DNA of 64,000 bases from Zea mays (lineage: Eukaryota > Streptophyta > Magnoliopsida > Poales > Poaceae), in the NCBI RefSeq assembly GCF_902167145.1, contig NC_050104.1:2108001-2172000 (forward strand), written 5' to 3'. Shown piece after piece: positions 44,618 to 55,201 of the stretch. Position 1 is the stretch's first letter, and every line of letters begins with the position of its first letter. The position numbers and the translations under genes are program-made. Under the pieces are notes generated by a model. It was not told the origin of the DNA. It did no database searches and saw nothing but the letters and a program-made list of their open reading frames with translations.

Positions 44618-45868
44618 TGAGAGCACCTAGAGGGGGGGGTGAATAGGTGATCCTGTAAAACTTGAAACTTAAGCCACAAAAACTTGGTTAAGTGTTAGCA
44701 CAATAATTGCCAAGTGGCTAGAGAGGAGTCTTCAACAAAACACAATAACCACAAGAGATCAATCACAGAGATGGCACAGTGGTTTATCCCATGGTTCGGC
44801 CAAGACCAACACTTGCCTACTCCACGTTGTGGCGTCCCAACGGACGAGGGTTGCAATCAACCCCTCTCAAGCGGTCCAAAGACCCACTTGAATACCACGG
44901 TGTTTTGCTTTGCTTTTCTTAATCCCGTTTGCGAGGAATCTCCACAACTTGGAGCCTCTCGCCCTTACAATTGAAGTTCACAAAGAAACACGGAGTAAGG
45001 GAGGGATTAGCAACTCACACAAGACACAAATATCACAGCAAATACGCACACACAAGACCCAGACTTAAGCTCAAAATACTAGCACACTAGAACGGAGCTC
45101 AAGTCACTAGAATGTCGAACAAGTGCGCAAGAACGGAGTGTGAGTGATCAAGAGTGCTCAAGGAATGCTTGGTGTACTCCTTCATGCGCCTAGGGGTCCC
45201 TTTTATAGCCCCAAGGCAGCTAGGAGCCGTTGAGAGCAATCCGGGAAGGCAATTCTTGCCTTCTGTCGCCTGGCGCACCGGACAGTCCGGTGCACCACCG
45301 GACACTATCCGGTGCGGATTTCCTTCCTTAATTGGCGAAGCCGACCGTTGGCAGCCTTGGAGCCGTTGGCGCACCGGACACAGTCCGGTGCACACCGGAC
45401 AGTCCGGTGCCTCCTTCTAGCCGTTGGCTCGGCCACGCGTCGCGCCCGGATTAAGCGGCCGACCGTTGGCCCGGCGACCGTTGGCTCACCGGACACTGTC
45501 CGGTGCACACCGGACAGTCCGGTGAATTATAGTCGTACGCCGTTAGTTTCTTCCCGAGAGCAGCAAGTTCGCCTGAGCCAGCCTGGCGCACCAGACACTG
45601 TCCGGTGCACCACCGGACAGTCCGGTGCACCCAGACTGCGCTGACCTTAGCTGAACTTAGCCATCTCTGCTTCAATTCAATCTTTCCTGTTTCCAGCACT
45701 TTGACATAATACATTAGTCCATAAAACAATGTACTAGGTCTAGAAACATACCTTTCGACATGATTTGCACTTTGTCCACCACTTTACATAGATTGACACA
45801 AAGACACTTGTGTTGGCACTCAATCACCAAAATACTTAGAAATGGCCCAAGGGCACATTTCCCTTTCA
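44618..45868 (-). mobile_element. 5' LTR of the Sirevirus
   Basis: 1251 bp. On the minus strand it starts TGAAAGGGAAATGTGCCCTT at 45868 and ends CCCCCTCTAGGTGCTCTCA at 44618. The U3 part carries four pairs of GC-rich palindromes (45270-45630). Minus-strand GGGCTATAAAAGGGACC near 45199-45215 is a good TATA box. Confidence 0.88.
45270..45632. repeat. Palindrome clusters in the Sirevirus LTR
   Basis: Variants of CACCGGACAGTCCGGTG and CACCGGACACTGTCCGGTG occur in adjacent pairs near 45274-45312, 45370-45412, 45487-45524 and 45588-45630. CpG-rich palindromes of this kind are a known conserved feature of Sirevirus LTRs. Confidence 0.85.
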
Positions 45869-46252
45869 AAATCGTAGTCCAGCTTTCAAGAAGCTTCGGA
45901 ATACCACGACTTCATTTTCCTCAAGAGTTGGACAAGTCTTCTCTCTTTCATCAGCCCTTACAATGGACAAGTCCCGGAAATATCTGCCCCTCATGTTGAC
46001 AAGATGATTTTCTTTAATACTTGATTTGCCAAAAACCGCATGGCTTGGTCGCCAAGGTCGATCTTCGGAGTCTTCACCACCACTATCCACATCATAGTTG
46101 TCGCTGTCACCAGTATCTTCAGATAAACCCTCCAAAATTTCTTTAGTAATCTTCTCTGTATTAGTCTTTGACATTGATTGAAGAAAACCCAGATGCATCT
46201 CCTCAGAAAGACTTAGCTTCGAATCACCAACAACTTTTTTATCTTCAGACAT
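45869..46252 (-). pseudogene. 5' part of the antisense gene of X1, cut by the Sirevirus
   Basis: It starts at 46252 with MSEDKKVVGDSKLSLSEEMH and is nearly identical to the first 128 codons of the X2 gene (53010 on). It contains WRPSHAVFGKSSIKENHL and ends KAGLRF at the Sirevirus LTR. The continuation is found, after the foreign insert, only from the IIRMNIF codons at about 36590. Confidence 0.8.
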
Positions 46253-46396
46253 CCTTGCAAACGCTAAGAAAGTGCTCTCTAAACCGAAGCTTTAAAATCT
46301 AAAAGAACAAGCAAGTGTTGTTGCGCGCAGGCTAAAAGTTGGGTAAGTAAAAGCAGTTGGCAAGAGAACGTACCAAATAAACTCGGGATGAGCTCT

Positions 46397-46404
46397 TATT
46401 TATA
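46397..46404 (-). promoter_or_regulatory. TATA box of the X1 antisense gene
   Basis: Minus strand TATAAATA in the context GGGCGTATAAATAAGAGCTC, about 150 bp upstream of the ATG at 46252. The X2 copy has the same box at 53155-53162. Confidence 0.65.
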
Positions 46405-46559
46405 CGCCCAGAGCGTTGAAATTGGAGGGTCCCGCTTGTCAAAGACTGTTGCTATTCTAGGAAAGAGAAGGTGTTTTTTTGGATCTTCGGCTTAAGGCCT
46501 TCGTCCATATCGCAATATGAATTTATCATTACAGCAAAATTAATATTGTGAGGGGCTAC

Positions 46560-47239
46560 TGTTGGGGGCCTTCGGCTTCCGAAGGTCCTCAAAAACGTGA
46601 TTTGACAATGTTTTCTAAGTATGCAAGCAGATATCTTCGGAATCAGGATGCAGGTATACTGAAGCATGGTCAAGACGAAGCTTGACTAAAATGGAAGACG
46701 ATCATGACGAAGGATGAAACGATCACGAAGTTATGTGCAAAGGAGCTTCGGCATGGCAGTAGAAAGGGGAAACCGACTTAAAGATGAAAAGCCAAATCAA
46801 CCCTCGAAGAATTACTATAGAGTTATTGATAAAAGTAAAGGGCATTAATGTAATTTCATACGGGCTACGTCCCGTGCCTATAAATAGATGAACAATATTC
46901 CTGTACTGGGGACGCTGACTTGGCATTGGTATCACACTTGTACCCTTGCTTTCCTTCAAGCCGGAGGTACATTTGTAATTTATCATCATTTATATAAGAA
47001 AAATGAATATAAATAAATTAATAAGTGATGTTTAAAGTATTCATGTTATCTTCTGTATTTTATACATAAGTCTTTTCTTATCTTTTATTATGATTATGAA
47101 GGTATGACCTTCATAACCTTCGTCCTAAATTCATTATACTCAAGGGGAGATAATGTTTCGAAGGACGAAGGGCTTTAATATTTAACATTGTGTGTTGCCT
47201 TGTTCTTGATTCATAGCATTTGAGAACAAGTCCCCAACA
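46560..47239 (+). mobile_element. LTR shared by X1 (as 3' LTR) and X2 (as 5' LTR)
   Basis: 680 bp. It starts TGTTGGGGGCCTTCGGC and ends AACAAGTCCCCAACA. TATA box TATAAATA at 46879-46886. The second LTR at 53318-53997 has the same length and only scattered differences. It is preceded by X1 3' sequence and followed by a primer-binding site, so it serves both copies. Confidence 0.88.
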
Positions 47240-47240
47240 T

Positions 47241-47250
47241 TGGCGCCCAC
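47241..47250 (+). promoter_or_regulatory. Primer-binding site of X2
   Basis: TGGCGCCCAC followed by CTCCGGTGAACTCACTTCCA, one base after the LTR. The next 20 bases are identical to those after the W primer site. Confidence 0.7.
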
Positions 47251-47312
47251 CTCCGGTGAACTCACTTCCATTTCTTGAGCTCTGAACACCTTCGGCAAGC
47301 ATCACCTTCGTC

Positions 47313-48830
47313 ATGCCGCCGAAAAAAGCTTCAGCGACAGGGGCTGCTACTCTGCAGCCATTGGACCCCAATCAGGACGTCCTTTCTCTTAGGGAGGCCC
47401 GAAGCCAGAAGAGGAAGGCTGCTAGTCCAATGCCTCCGGAAGATGACTTGGATCAGGAGATCCAAAACCTGGAGATCCTTCAGCAACAGGTGCAACGAAA
47501 GAAGGAGAAGATGGCTCGTTTAGCTGACCTTCAGAGACAGATAGATGAAGCTTCCGAAGAGGTTCGTCATCTTGTTCAAGATGACCAGAACCGAAGGCCT
47601 CCGCGCAGAGAGCTCCATCAGGAAGGCTTCTACAATGAGGACGACTGGTATAGAGATTTCCATCATGGAAATTTTGCTTTCGATGATGCTTCTCCTCTAT
47701 CAACAGAATTGCAGGCTACACCATGGCCTCAGTCTTACAAGCCACCCCAGCTCCCCATGTACGACGGTCATACAGACCCGAAGCAATTCTTGATGAGCTA
47801 TGAAGCAACCATATCTTCGTATGGTGGCAATACTGCAGTCATGGCAAAGTCTTTTGTCATGGCCGTCAAGAGTGTCGCTCAGACCTGGTACTCCTCTCTC
47901 CGGCCAGGGACAATCACCTCTTGGCAGAAGCTAAAAGATATGTTGATAACCAGCTTTCAAGGGTTTCAGACGAAGCCAGTTACTGCTCAAGCCTTATTCC
48001 AGTGTACCCAGGACCACGAAGAATACCTCCAGGCGTACGTCCGAAGGTTTCTACGTCTGAGGGCACAAGCGCCAACAGTGCCCAATGAAATTGTCATTGA
48101 GGCCATGATTAAGGGGCTTCGGCCAGGACCTGCAGCGCAATATTTTGCCAGGAAGCCACCACAAACTTTGGAGAAGCTGCTCTAGAAGATGGACGAGTAC
48201 ATTCGGGCCGACAATGACTTCCGCCAAAGAAGGGAGGAGGCATTTAGGTTCTCTGAAATGACCAGGGGCTTTGGAGGAAGATTTCATATGAGGCATGTCA
48301 GGTCAATTCATAACTCCACTCAAAGTGATGATAGAGGGAGCCAACAGCATTGGCCACAATACTCTTCTCAAGCTTCGGGACAACAGCACGGTTCTGTTCG
48401 GCCACCAGCGCCAAGGGGCAGAGGCGCCAGGGGCTTCGGGGGAAGATTTGGGGATCAGCCAAGAAGAATTTACTGTCTATTCTGTGGTGAAGACAAGGGC
48501 CATACCACTAGGATGTGCCATGTCACCATCCAGAAGCAAAAGGAGATAGCATAAGCTGCAGCACAACAGAGTCAGCCGAAGCAGGTCATGCACACTGCTT
48601 CGTACCATTCGCCTTACATCCCAGAATATGTAGGCAATCACTCTGCAGCTTCTGTTGCTTCGGCAAGTCAACCCCAAGCATCTTTGCAACAGCCTCCACC
48701 GCCACCACCAACGCAGAGAGGACAACAGCCAGAAGGGAGTCAGCACACTCACCTTCAGAGGGACTTCAGAGAGGAGTCCGAAGCTCGCACAGTCAATAGC
48801 ACTGTGCCAGAGTCGAAGCACATTTACTGA
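47313..48830 (+). pseudogene. gag: gag of X2 with two in-frame stops
   Basis: 506 codons in one frame. MPPKKASATGAATLQPLDPN is followed by a charged helix (QRKKEKMARLADLQRQIDEA), the core (PPQLPMYDGHTDPKQFLMSY, SVAQTWYSSLRPGTITSWQK, YVRRFLRLRAQAPTVPNEIV, IKGLRPGPAAQYFARKPPQT), a glycine-arginine stretch and the zinc knuckle CLFCGEDKGHTTRMC. The tail is rich in Q, P and H (SASQPQASLQQPPPPPP) and ends VPESKHIY. Stops: TAG at 48183, where V has CAG, and TAA at 48552, where V has GAA. Apart from these the frame is whole. The core is of the retrotransposon gag type seen in Ty3/gypsy elements. Confidence 0.85.
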
Positions 48831-49152
48831 TAAATATCCTACCTCGACAACAGTTTTTTCGCATTTTTACATTCAGTATTACTTTTTTGTTAATAAGGAA
48901 CAATTATGGGAAGTCTAAGTGTCTTTTATCGTTTTTCAATTTCTTGTAACAGTTTTGTCTTTTACCATAATAAAAATACGTCTTCTCCATAGGCTTGAGT
49001 TGCCGAAGCATACGAATTTATGGTGGCATGAAGGACCTTTGTATTATCAAAAAATTGTTCTAAGGGACACAGTGCAATTTATTCGAAGCAGTAAAAAGTC
49101 GTTCCTAAGGGAACGCAGTGTAAGTTTTCTGAGCCTACAGCGAAAAGCCAGC
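48831..49152 (+). other. Spacer after X2 gag
   Basis: T-rich, no coding signal. The array-like word GTCGTTCCTAAGGGAACGCA appears at 49088-49107 as the start of the repeat region. This is where pol would be expected. Confidence 0.5.
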
Positions 49153-49350
49153 GCTGATTCCGCCGAAAGTAAAAGGCGAAGAAGCTCCTAAGGGAGGCTT
49201 ACAGCGAAAAGTCAACGCTGATTCCGCTGAAAGTAAAAGGTGAAGAAGCTCCTAAGGGAGGCTTACAGCGAAAAGTCAACGCTGATTCCACTGAAAGTAA
49301 AAGGCGAAGAAGCTCCTAAGGGAGGCTTACAGCGAAAAGTCAGCGCTGAT
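49153..49350. repeat. 64-bp tandem array in X2
   Basis: Units start with GCTGATTCC at 49153, 49217 and 49281, with a fourth begun at 49345. Each contains AAAGTAAAAGG, GAAGAAGCTCCTAAGGGAGG and CAGCGAAAAGTC. Period is exactly 64 bp with one to three differences per unit. Confidence 0.9.
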
Positions 49351-49849
49351 AAAAAACATTGTGTGCTTTATCGTAGGGATGTGTGTATTTTCGGCACAAA
49401 TATCATTTTGCATAACATAACATCATCACATCATTTTGCATAACATAAGCATCATACAACATATTGCATGTGGAACAAGAAGGGGATACAGTATTGATCT
49501 TCAGAGAATGTTTTGAAAAAGAGAAAATCGTGCCAAGGCACAAGATAAATTGAAAAGAAGTGTAGCTTCATTAGACAGGCAACACAAAACTTTTTATAGC
49601 TTCGGAAAATATTTCACGAAGCTTGGATATTCTTTATCAGAGAAGTATGGAAATTCTTGTGATATATAAAAGATTTTCTTCACGAAGCATGAAAAGAAGG
49701 GAAGGTGTTTTTTCGCCGAAGGCTCAAAAAATGGTATGTATGCAAAATTTCATGCATCGTAAAGAATTGAACTATAAATAGATTATATATTACATTCAAA
49801 GTTACAATGTATTACACATGTTACATTCCAAACATTTTTACAATAGCAT

Positions 49850-52800
49850 CTAATCCTCCTTAAGAACTATTTCTGCAGCTTCGTTCAATAGCTGATCAAC
49901 AACCTTATCCATGATGGCTTCGGCCATTTCTCTAATTTCATCGTCCCCCTTCGGGTGGGGGCCCGGAGATGCCTCAGCAGGTTCTGAGGGAGGAGAAGAT
50001 ATGGCTATATTACTATTACAAACCGCGAACAAAGTCTGGAATCAAAAATTACAACAGAATAAAACCCACTAGTTAATACCTAATTGCCCTTCGGGCTCTG
50101 CGCCTTTCTCAGCAGCCTCTGCTATCTTCCTGGCATCATGGATGCCTTTTTCGCTTCTTTGAATGATCTCTTGAGCCATTTCTCGGCCGCCATTGTCCCA
50201 AATGTCGGTGAAAAATTTTCCACCAACCAGGCTTGATTCGGCCGAGGGGTCCTTTATGTCTTCGGAGGACAAGGCAGTTTCGGTTTGCGCTAAAGATTTC
50301 ACATGATTACAGCCTTTTCTTTCCAACACCATAGCAATCCCCTGGCGCCTGAAAAAGCGCATATGTCTCCGCGGCTATTCAAGATTTCTTCGAAGGCCTC
50401 AGCTTCGTGACTAATCCATTGAATCGGGCCTTCTGGATTCCCCCTTGTGAAATTCTCTTCGCTGGAGAATGCGCCAACACTGGCGAAGCTGGATTTTATC
50501 TTTTTAACACACTCCATGGATTTATCGTAGTATCTTTTCTTGGAAGCCCGAAGCTCTTCAACATTTATTTCCAAATGATTATCCCATTGCTCACTAAGTT
50601 CTTATTTTGTTTCTTCTAGTATGCGTTCTTCTTTAGCTCTGGCCAGTTGTTTCTGAAGATCCTGAATTTCGCGTTTTTGGGCTTCAGCTTGAGCCTTAGA
50701 GGTAGCTTCGTCTTCCTTTATTTTGTCCACTAGTGTAAGCAGAATTTTATCTTTTCCGAAGCTTCGTTCCTCGGCTTGATAACCTCTGCTCGTAGGTTGT
50801 TGAAAGCAATATTATAGCTTTCGTCTTCAGCATTCTTTTGCGCTCTCAAAGAGTTGCTCAGTATTAAACCCTATATGAAAAAGAATTACTATAAGAATAA
50901 AAGAATGATTCAAAAATTGTAAATTTCTAAATATACAATTCTCACACCTTCAGACTATTATATGCAAGGCTATCCGCAAGATCCTCCTTCGTCATAGCGC
51001 ATAGTCCAGCTTCAAGTTTCGGAAACCCCATACTCCTAGCCATCTCCCGGCAGACAGATAATTCTTTATTGTCAGGGAGGCAGTATAGGAAGTCATCTTC
51101 GTCTGTCCCATTGAACACTAGTGCCCCCTTCGGATATTTTAATTCTCTGGCATAGTGATCAGCTTCATAAATCTCTTCTTCAGATAATTTCTTCCCCGAA
51201 GCATGTCGCACAATGTAATCGCGTATGGAGGAAGGTGCTTCGGGGGCAGCAGTGTCAATTTCTTCAACCAAAAATGGCTCTGACATTTTTTCGGCTTCCA
51301 AAGCTGCCTTTGTAACTTTTGTTTCTTCGGTTTCCAAGGGTTGTTCCTTGGTGGGCTCTGAAGGCCCAGCTTCAGCTTCAGGTTGTTGCTTCGAAGCTTC
51401 AGCAACAAAGGCTTCAGTAGACACTTCAGAAGTTTCAACAGTTTTCTTTGGAGTTATGCTTGAAGATTTAATTGTCTCCAAAACATCTAACACATTAACC
51501 ATCCTCTTTCTTTTCGGGGTCACTGTTGGACCCTTCTAGCTTTTTCATGTCTCAACCTTTGCTGAAGGACTTAAAACTTCCGATGTTTTTGCTTCTTCAG
51601 TCCTTGGTTCTTCCATCTTTTCTGTTACTGGCACTTCGGCCAACTCTTTGATTTCTGGCAGCAGAGTTGATTCTTTAGCTTCGGTGGCCGAAGAGGTCTC
51701 ACCGGCGAACTCAGGCACCGTGGCTAGTTCAATATAACGTGGCCGGTGTGTGAGAACCTTTATTCTTTTTCTCTTCGGCGCCGGCTCACTAGGAGTGGCT
51801 GAAGTAGTCTCCTTCGCAGAGGAAGTATTCTTTCTTTTTTGACCCCGCACTGGATAATGGTAGTCGGGGTAGACGAACCCAATTGCGTCAAATAGTCGGT
51901 TCAGTCTCTTCTTCTTTCGGCCTCCGAAGGCTGCTGACAATGCAGTATCTTCGGCCTTTGAGTATATCCCAAGCAGCTCATCACTTACAGTTTCAATGCT
52001 TTTAGCCAGTCATCATCTGGCTCAACAAATTTATCTCCAAACTTAAATGTGTATTTCAGCCTGACTAGTCCACCTTCGTCAGTCTCTTTAATGGTCTCCT
52101 GCGGCATTTCCCATTTTTCCACAAGTGGCCATACCCTGAAGGCAATGTGTTCTTGGACCAAATCCCTCGTCCCAATAAAAGAGCAAACAACGTCGAAGGC
52201 TCTCTGGCATTCTTCGGCTGCTTCATTCATTTCCACCTTCGGCCTCCGCAGGCCGAAGCGTTGCCAGATAGGGCGCATAATGATCTTCTTTATATCTTCT
52301 CGTAATTTCAAGTCATTCTTCACGTAAAACCATTTCGTCATCCAGTCGCCAGGCCACCTCTTTCGAAAGGTCGGCACGGGGCAGCTTGACCCAGATCGGG
52401 AGCCGAAGCTGTAGCAGCCAAAATTGTTGTGATACTGTTCCTTTCCCCAGGGTTTTGTTTCGTACAACAATTCATGTATGTTGCAGAAGCTTTTTGCATC
52501 AGGTTCCAAGCCTTGGCTTCTCACGGCCCACACGAAGATATTCATCCTTATGATTGCTTCGGGGGTAAGTTGGTGAAGGTAGATTTCAAATATCTTCAGC
52601 ACCTCTACAACAAAGCTGCTTAAGGGAAATCGTAGTCCAGCTTTCAAGAAGCTTCGGAATACCACAACTTCATTTTCCTCAGGAGTTGGACAAGTCTTCT
52701 CTCCTTCATCAGCCCTTACAATGGACAAGTCCCGGAAATATCTGCCCCTCATGTTGACAAGATGATTTTCTTTAATACTTGATTTGCCAAAAACCGCATG

Positions 52801-53010
52801 GCTTGGTCGCCAAGGTCGATCTTCGGAGTCTTCACCACCACTATCCACATCATAGCTGTCGCTGTCACCAGTATCTTCAGATAAACCCTCCAAAATTTCT
52901 TTAGTAATCTTCTCTGTATTAGTCTTCGACATTGATTGAAGAAAACCCAGATGCATCTCCTCAGAAAGACTTAGCTTCGAATCACCAACAGCTTTTTTAT
53001 CTTCAGACAT
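49850..53010 (-). pseudogene. Antisense Tat gene of X2 (gene23-like), three exons
   Basis: It starts at 53010 with MSEDKKAVGDSKLSLSEEMH. A PF04195-like domain follows (GLRFPLSSFVVEVLKIFEIY, HQLTPEAIIRMNIFVWAVRS, IHELLYETKPWGKEQYHNNF, TFRKRWPGDWMTKWFYVKND), open to 51985. A one-base loss in an A run near 52007 shifts the frame into SDELLGIYSKAEDTA, KKKRLNRLFDAIGFVYPDYH and, after TGA and TAG near 51520-51545, TPKRKRMVNVLDVLETIKSS and KYPKGALVFNGTDEDDFLYC. Introns 50871-50947 and 50005-50079 have GT...AG ends. The first is in the same place and phase as in W. A coiled coil, the domain GPIQWISHEAEAFEEILNSR / FFTDIWDNGGREMAQEI and a short last exon end at 49850. Confidence 0.75.
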
Positions 53011-53154
53011 CCTTGCAAACGCTGAGAAAGTGCTCTCTAAACCGAAGCTTTAAAATCTAAAAGAACAAGCAAGTGTTGTTGCGCGCAGGCTAAAAGTTGG
53101 GTAAGTAAAAGCAGTTGGCAAGAGAATGTACCAAATAAACTCGGGATGAGCTCT

Positions 53155-53162
53155 TATTTATA
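53155..53162 (-). promoter_or_regulatory. TATA box of the X2 antisense gene
   Basis: Minus strand TATAAATA in GGGCGTATAAATAAGAGCTC, about 145 bp before the ATG at 53010 and about 155 bp from the 3' LTR. Confidence 0.65.
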
Positions 53163-53317
53163 CGCCCAGAGCATTGAAATTGGAGGGTCCCACTTGTCAA
53201 AGACTGTTGCTATTCTAGCAAAGAGAAGGTGTTTTTTCGGACCTTCGGCTTAAGGCCTTCGTCCATATCGCAATATGAATTTATCATTACAGCAAAATTA
53301 ATATTGCGAGGGGCTAC

Positions 53318-53997
53318 TGTTGGGGGCCTTCGGCTTCCGAAGGTCCTCAAAAACGTGATTTGACAATGTTTTCTAAGTATGCAAGTAGGTATCTTCGGAA
53401 TCAGGATGCGGGTATACTGAAGCATGGTCAAGATGAAGCTTGACTAAAATGGAAGACGATCATGACGAAGGATGAAACGATCACGAAGTTATGTGCAAAG
53501 GAGCTTCGGCATGGCAGTAGAAAGGGGAAACCAACTTAAAGATGAAAAGCCAAATCAACCCTCGAAGAATTACTATAGAGTTATTGATAAAAGTAAAGGG
53601 CATTAATGTAATTTCATACGGGCTGCGTCATGTGCCTATAAATAGATGAACAGTATTCCTGTACTGGGGACGCTGACTTGGCATTGGTATCACACTTGTA
53701 CCCTTGCTTTCCTTCAAGTCGGAGGTACATTTGTAATTTATCATCATTTATATAAGAAAAATGAATAGAAATAAATTAATAAGTGATGTTTAAAGTATTC
53801 ATGTTATCTTCTGTATTTTATACATAAGTCTTTTCTTATCTTTTATTATGATTATGAAGGTATGACCTTCATAACCTTCGTCCTAAATTCATTATACTCA
53901 AGGGGAGATAATGTTTCGAAGGACGAAGGGCTTTAGTATTTAACATTGTGTGTTGCCTTGTTCTTGATTCATAGCATTTGAGAACAAGTCCCCAACA
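53318..53997 (+). mobile_element. 3' LTR of X2
   Basis: 680 bp, TGTTGGGGGCCTTCGGC to AAGTCCCCAACA, TATA box at 53637-53644. W sequence resumes at 53998 with GATAGTTTTC. Confidence 0.88.
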
Positions 53998-55200
53998 GAT
54001 AGTTTTCTTTACTTTCATGTTTTTATTTTAGATTTTTCCTTGTTACATTTCTCAATACCTTTGCCTTTGTCATTTTTCAGGGTGATGTTGGTAATGGTTG
54101 ATGAACCGAAGCCATCTCTGAAGTTCTGAAGGAAGCTTCAGAAGCTTTTCTTTCTTTTGTTGATGTCTATAAAAACTCTTTCGAAGTTTATTTGTACATG
54201 AGAATGTACTATTCAGCAAGGAATTGTGATTGAATGTAAAATTTTTTTGTAAATATTTGCGAATACCTTGTAACATTGCTTTACCTTTGATCCCACTATT
54301 GTTTGCTTTGCTGTGGACGAAACTGATGCTCTCAGCTTTTTTGAGCCAAAGGCGAAAAACACCTTCCCTTCTTTTCATTCACATCGAAGCACCTCTGGAC
54401 CAAAATCAAAATATGGCCCCCTCGCACATAATGAAGTGTTCTCCCTTTTTTTCCTGTTAAACTTCTTCGTTTATAGCAAGCATCTTTGTTCACAACGAAA
54501 CATCTTTGTTCACAACGAAGTATCTTTGTTCACAACGAAGTATTCTCACATTGAAAACAGAAACCGTCTTTTCCTTTTCTGATAATGCTTCATGTGATAT
54601 GTCATGATGTGATGAAGCTATAGATGTCTAATGTATGTTTGTATGAATGCAAGAGATGATGTGATGAAGTATGCAAATGTATGTCGAAGATAAAAAACAC
54701 ACACAAATACACACCTAGACTCTGCATCCCCTTAGGAACGACTTTGGAGTCTCTCCACCTTTTACTTAGGTGGTATTTCAGCTCTGCATCCCCTTAGGAA
54801 CGACTTTGGATCTAAGCTCTACATCACCTTAGGAACGACTTTGGAGCTTCTTCACCATTGACTTAGGTGTTTTTTTGCTCTGCATCCCCTTAGGAACGAC
54901 TTTGGAGCTAAGCTCTGCATCCCCTTAGGAACGACTTTGGAGCTTCTTCACCTTTTGACTTAGGTGGTATTTTAGCTCTACATCCCCTTAGGGACGACTT
55001 TAGAGCTTCTTCATATTTTTCTACACTCGATGGTGTAATCTCAGGTCTTTACATTTTACATGTGGGGGAGGCTGGCCCTTGTATTGCATAAGGCAGCACA
55101 AGAAAAAAAAGAAAAATTACAACCTATGGCCTCATTAAAAACCTTTCTCCCCTCTTGAAAGGAAAAGGGTGCCATAGGGGAAAGAAAGAAGATTACATAG
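53998..55200 (-). other. 3' region of W: antisense-gene end, spacer and array
   Basis: 53998-54079 is T-rich and ends TTTTTCAG, so it looks like the end of an intron of the plus-strand antisense gene. A short exon-like stretch follows (from 54080, GATGTTGGTAATGGTTGATG) with stops. 54351-54378 is the GGCGAAAAACACCTTCCC block. GTTCACAACGAAACATCTTT is repeated three times around 54487-54545. An array is at 54720-55010. Nothing else codes. Confidence 0.5.
54720..55010. repeat. Tandem array in W
   Basis: Six units or more of CTCTGCATCCCCTTAGGAAC + GACTTTGGAGC, with longer and shorter spacers (TTCTTCACCTTTTGACTTAG, GGTGGTATTT). Spacing alternates between about 40 and 65-70 bp. Confidence 0.8.
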
Positions 55201-55201
55201 T

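Larger units (their letters stand above)
38421..45868 (-). mobile_element. Sirevirus (Ty1/copia, Maximus/SIRE lineage) lacking its 3' LTR
   Basis: Minus-strand element: 5' LTR (45868-44618), initiator-Met primer site, gag (44567-42183), pol (42175-38969), then 3' untranslated sequence to 38421, where Y's LTR begins. No second copy of the LTR exists in the window. It interrupts the X1 antisense gene after the codons for KAGLRF at 45869. The long gag with a coiled-coil tail and the palindrome-rich LTR are typical of Sireviruses such as Opie and Ji of maize. Confidence 0.88.
46560..53997 (+). mobile_element. Tat-lineage element X2, gag-bearing and without pol
   Basis: 7438 bp between two 680-bp LTRs. 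Plus strand: primer-binding site (47241), gag (47313-48830). Then a tandem array (49153-49350) and, on the minus strand, the antisense gene (53010-49850). Between the gag stop and the antisense gene there are only about 1000 bp, with no protease, RT or integrase. Similar LTRs, a recent-looking copy and the same layout in V suggest that this is a mobilised non-autonomous family. Confidence 0.85.

Noticed and set aside
49153..49350. CRISPR array
   Set aside because: The 64-bp units are repeated whole with few differences and have no variable spacers. They are a retroelement tandem repeat.
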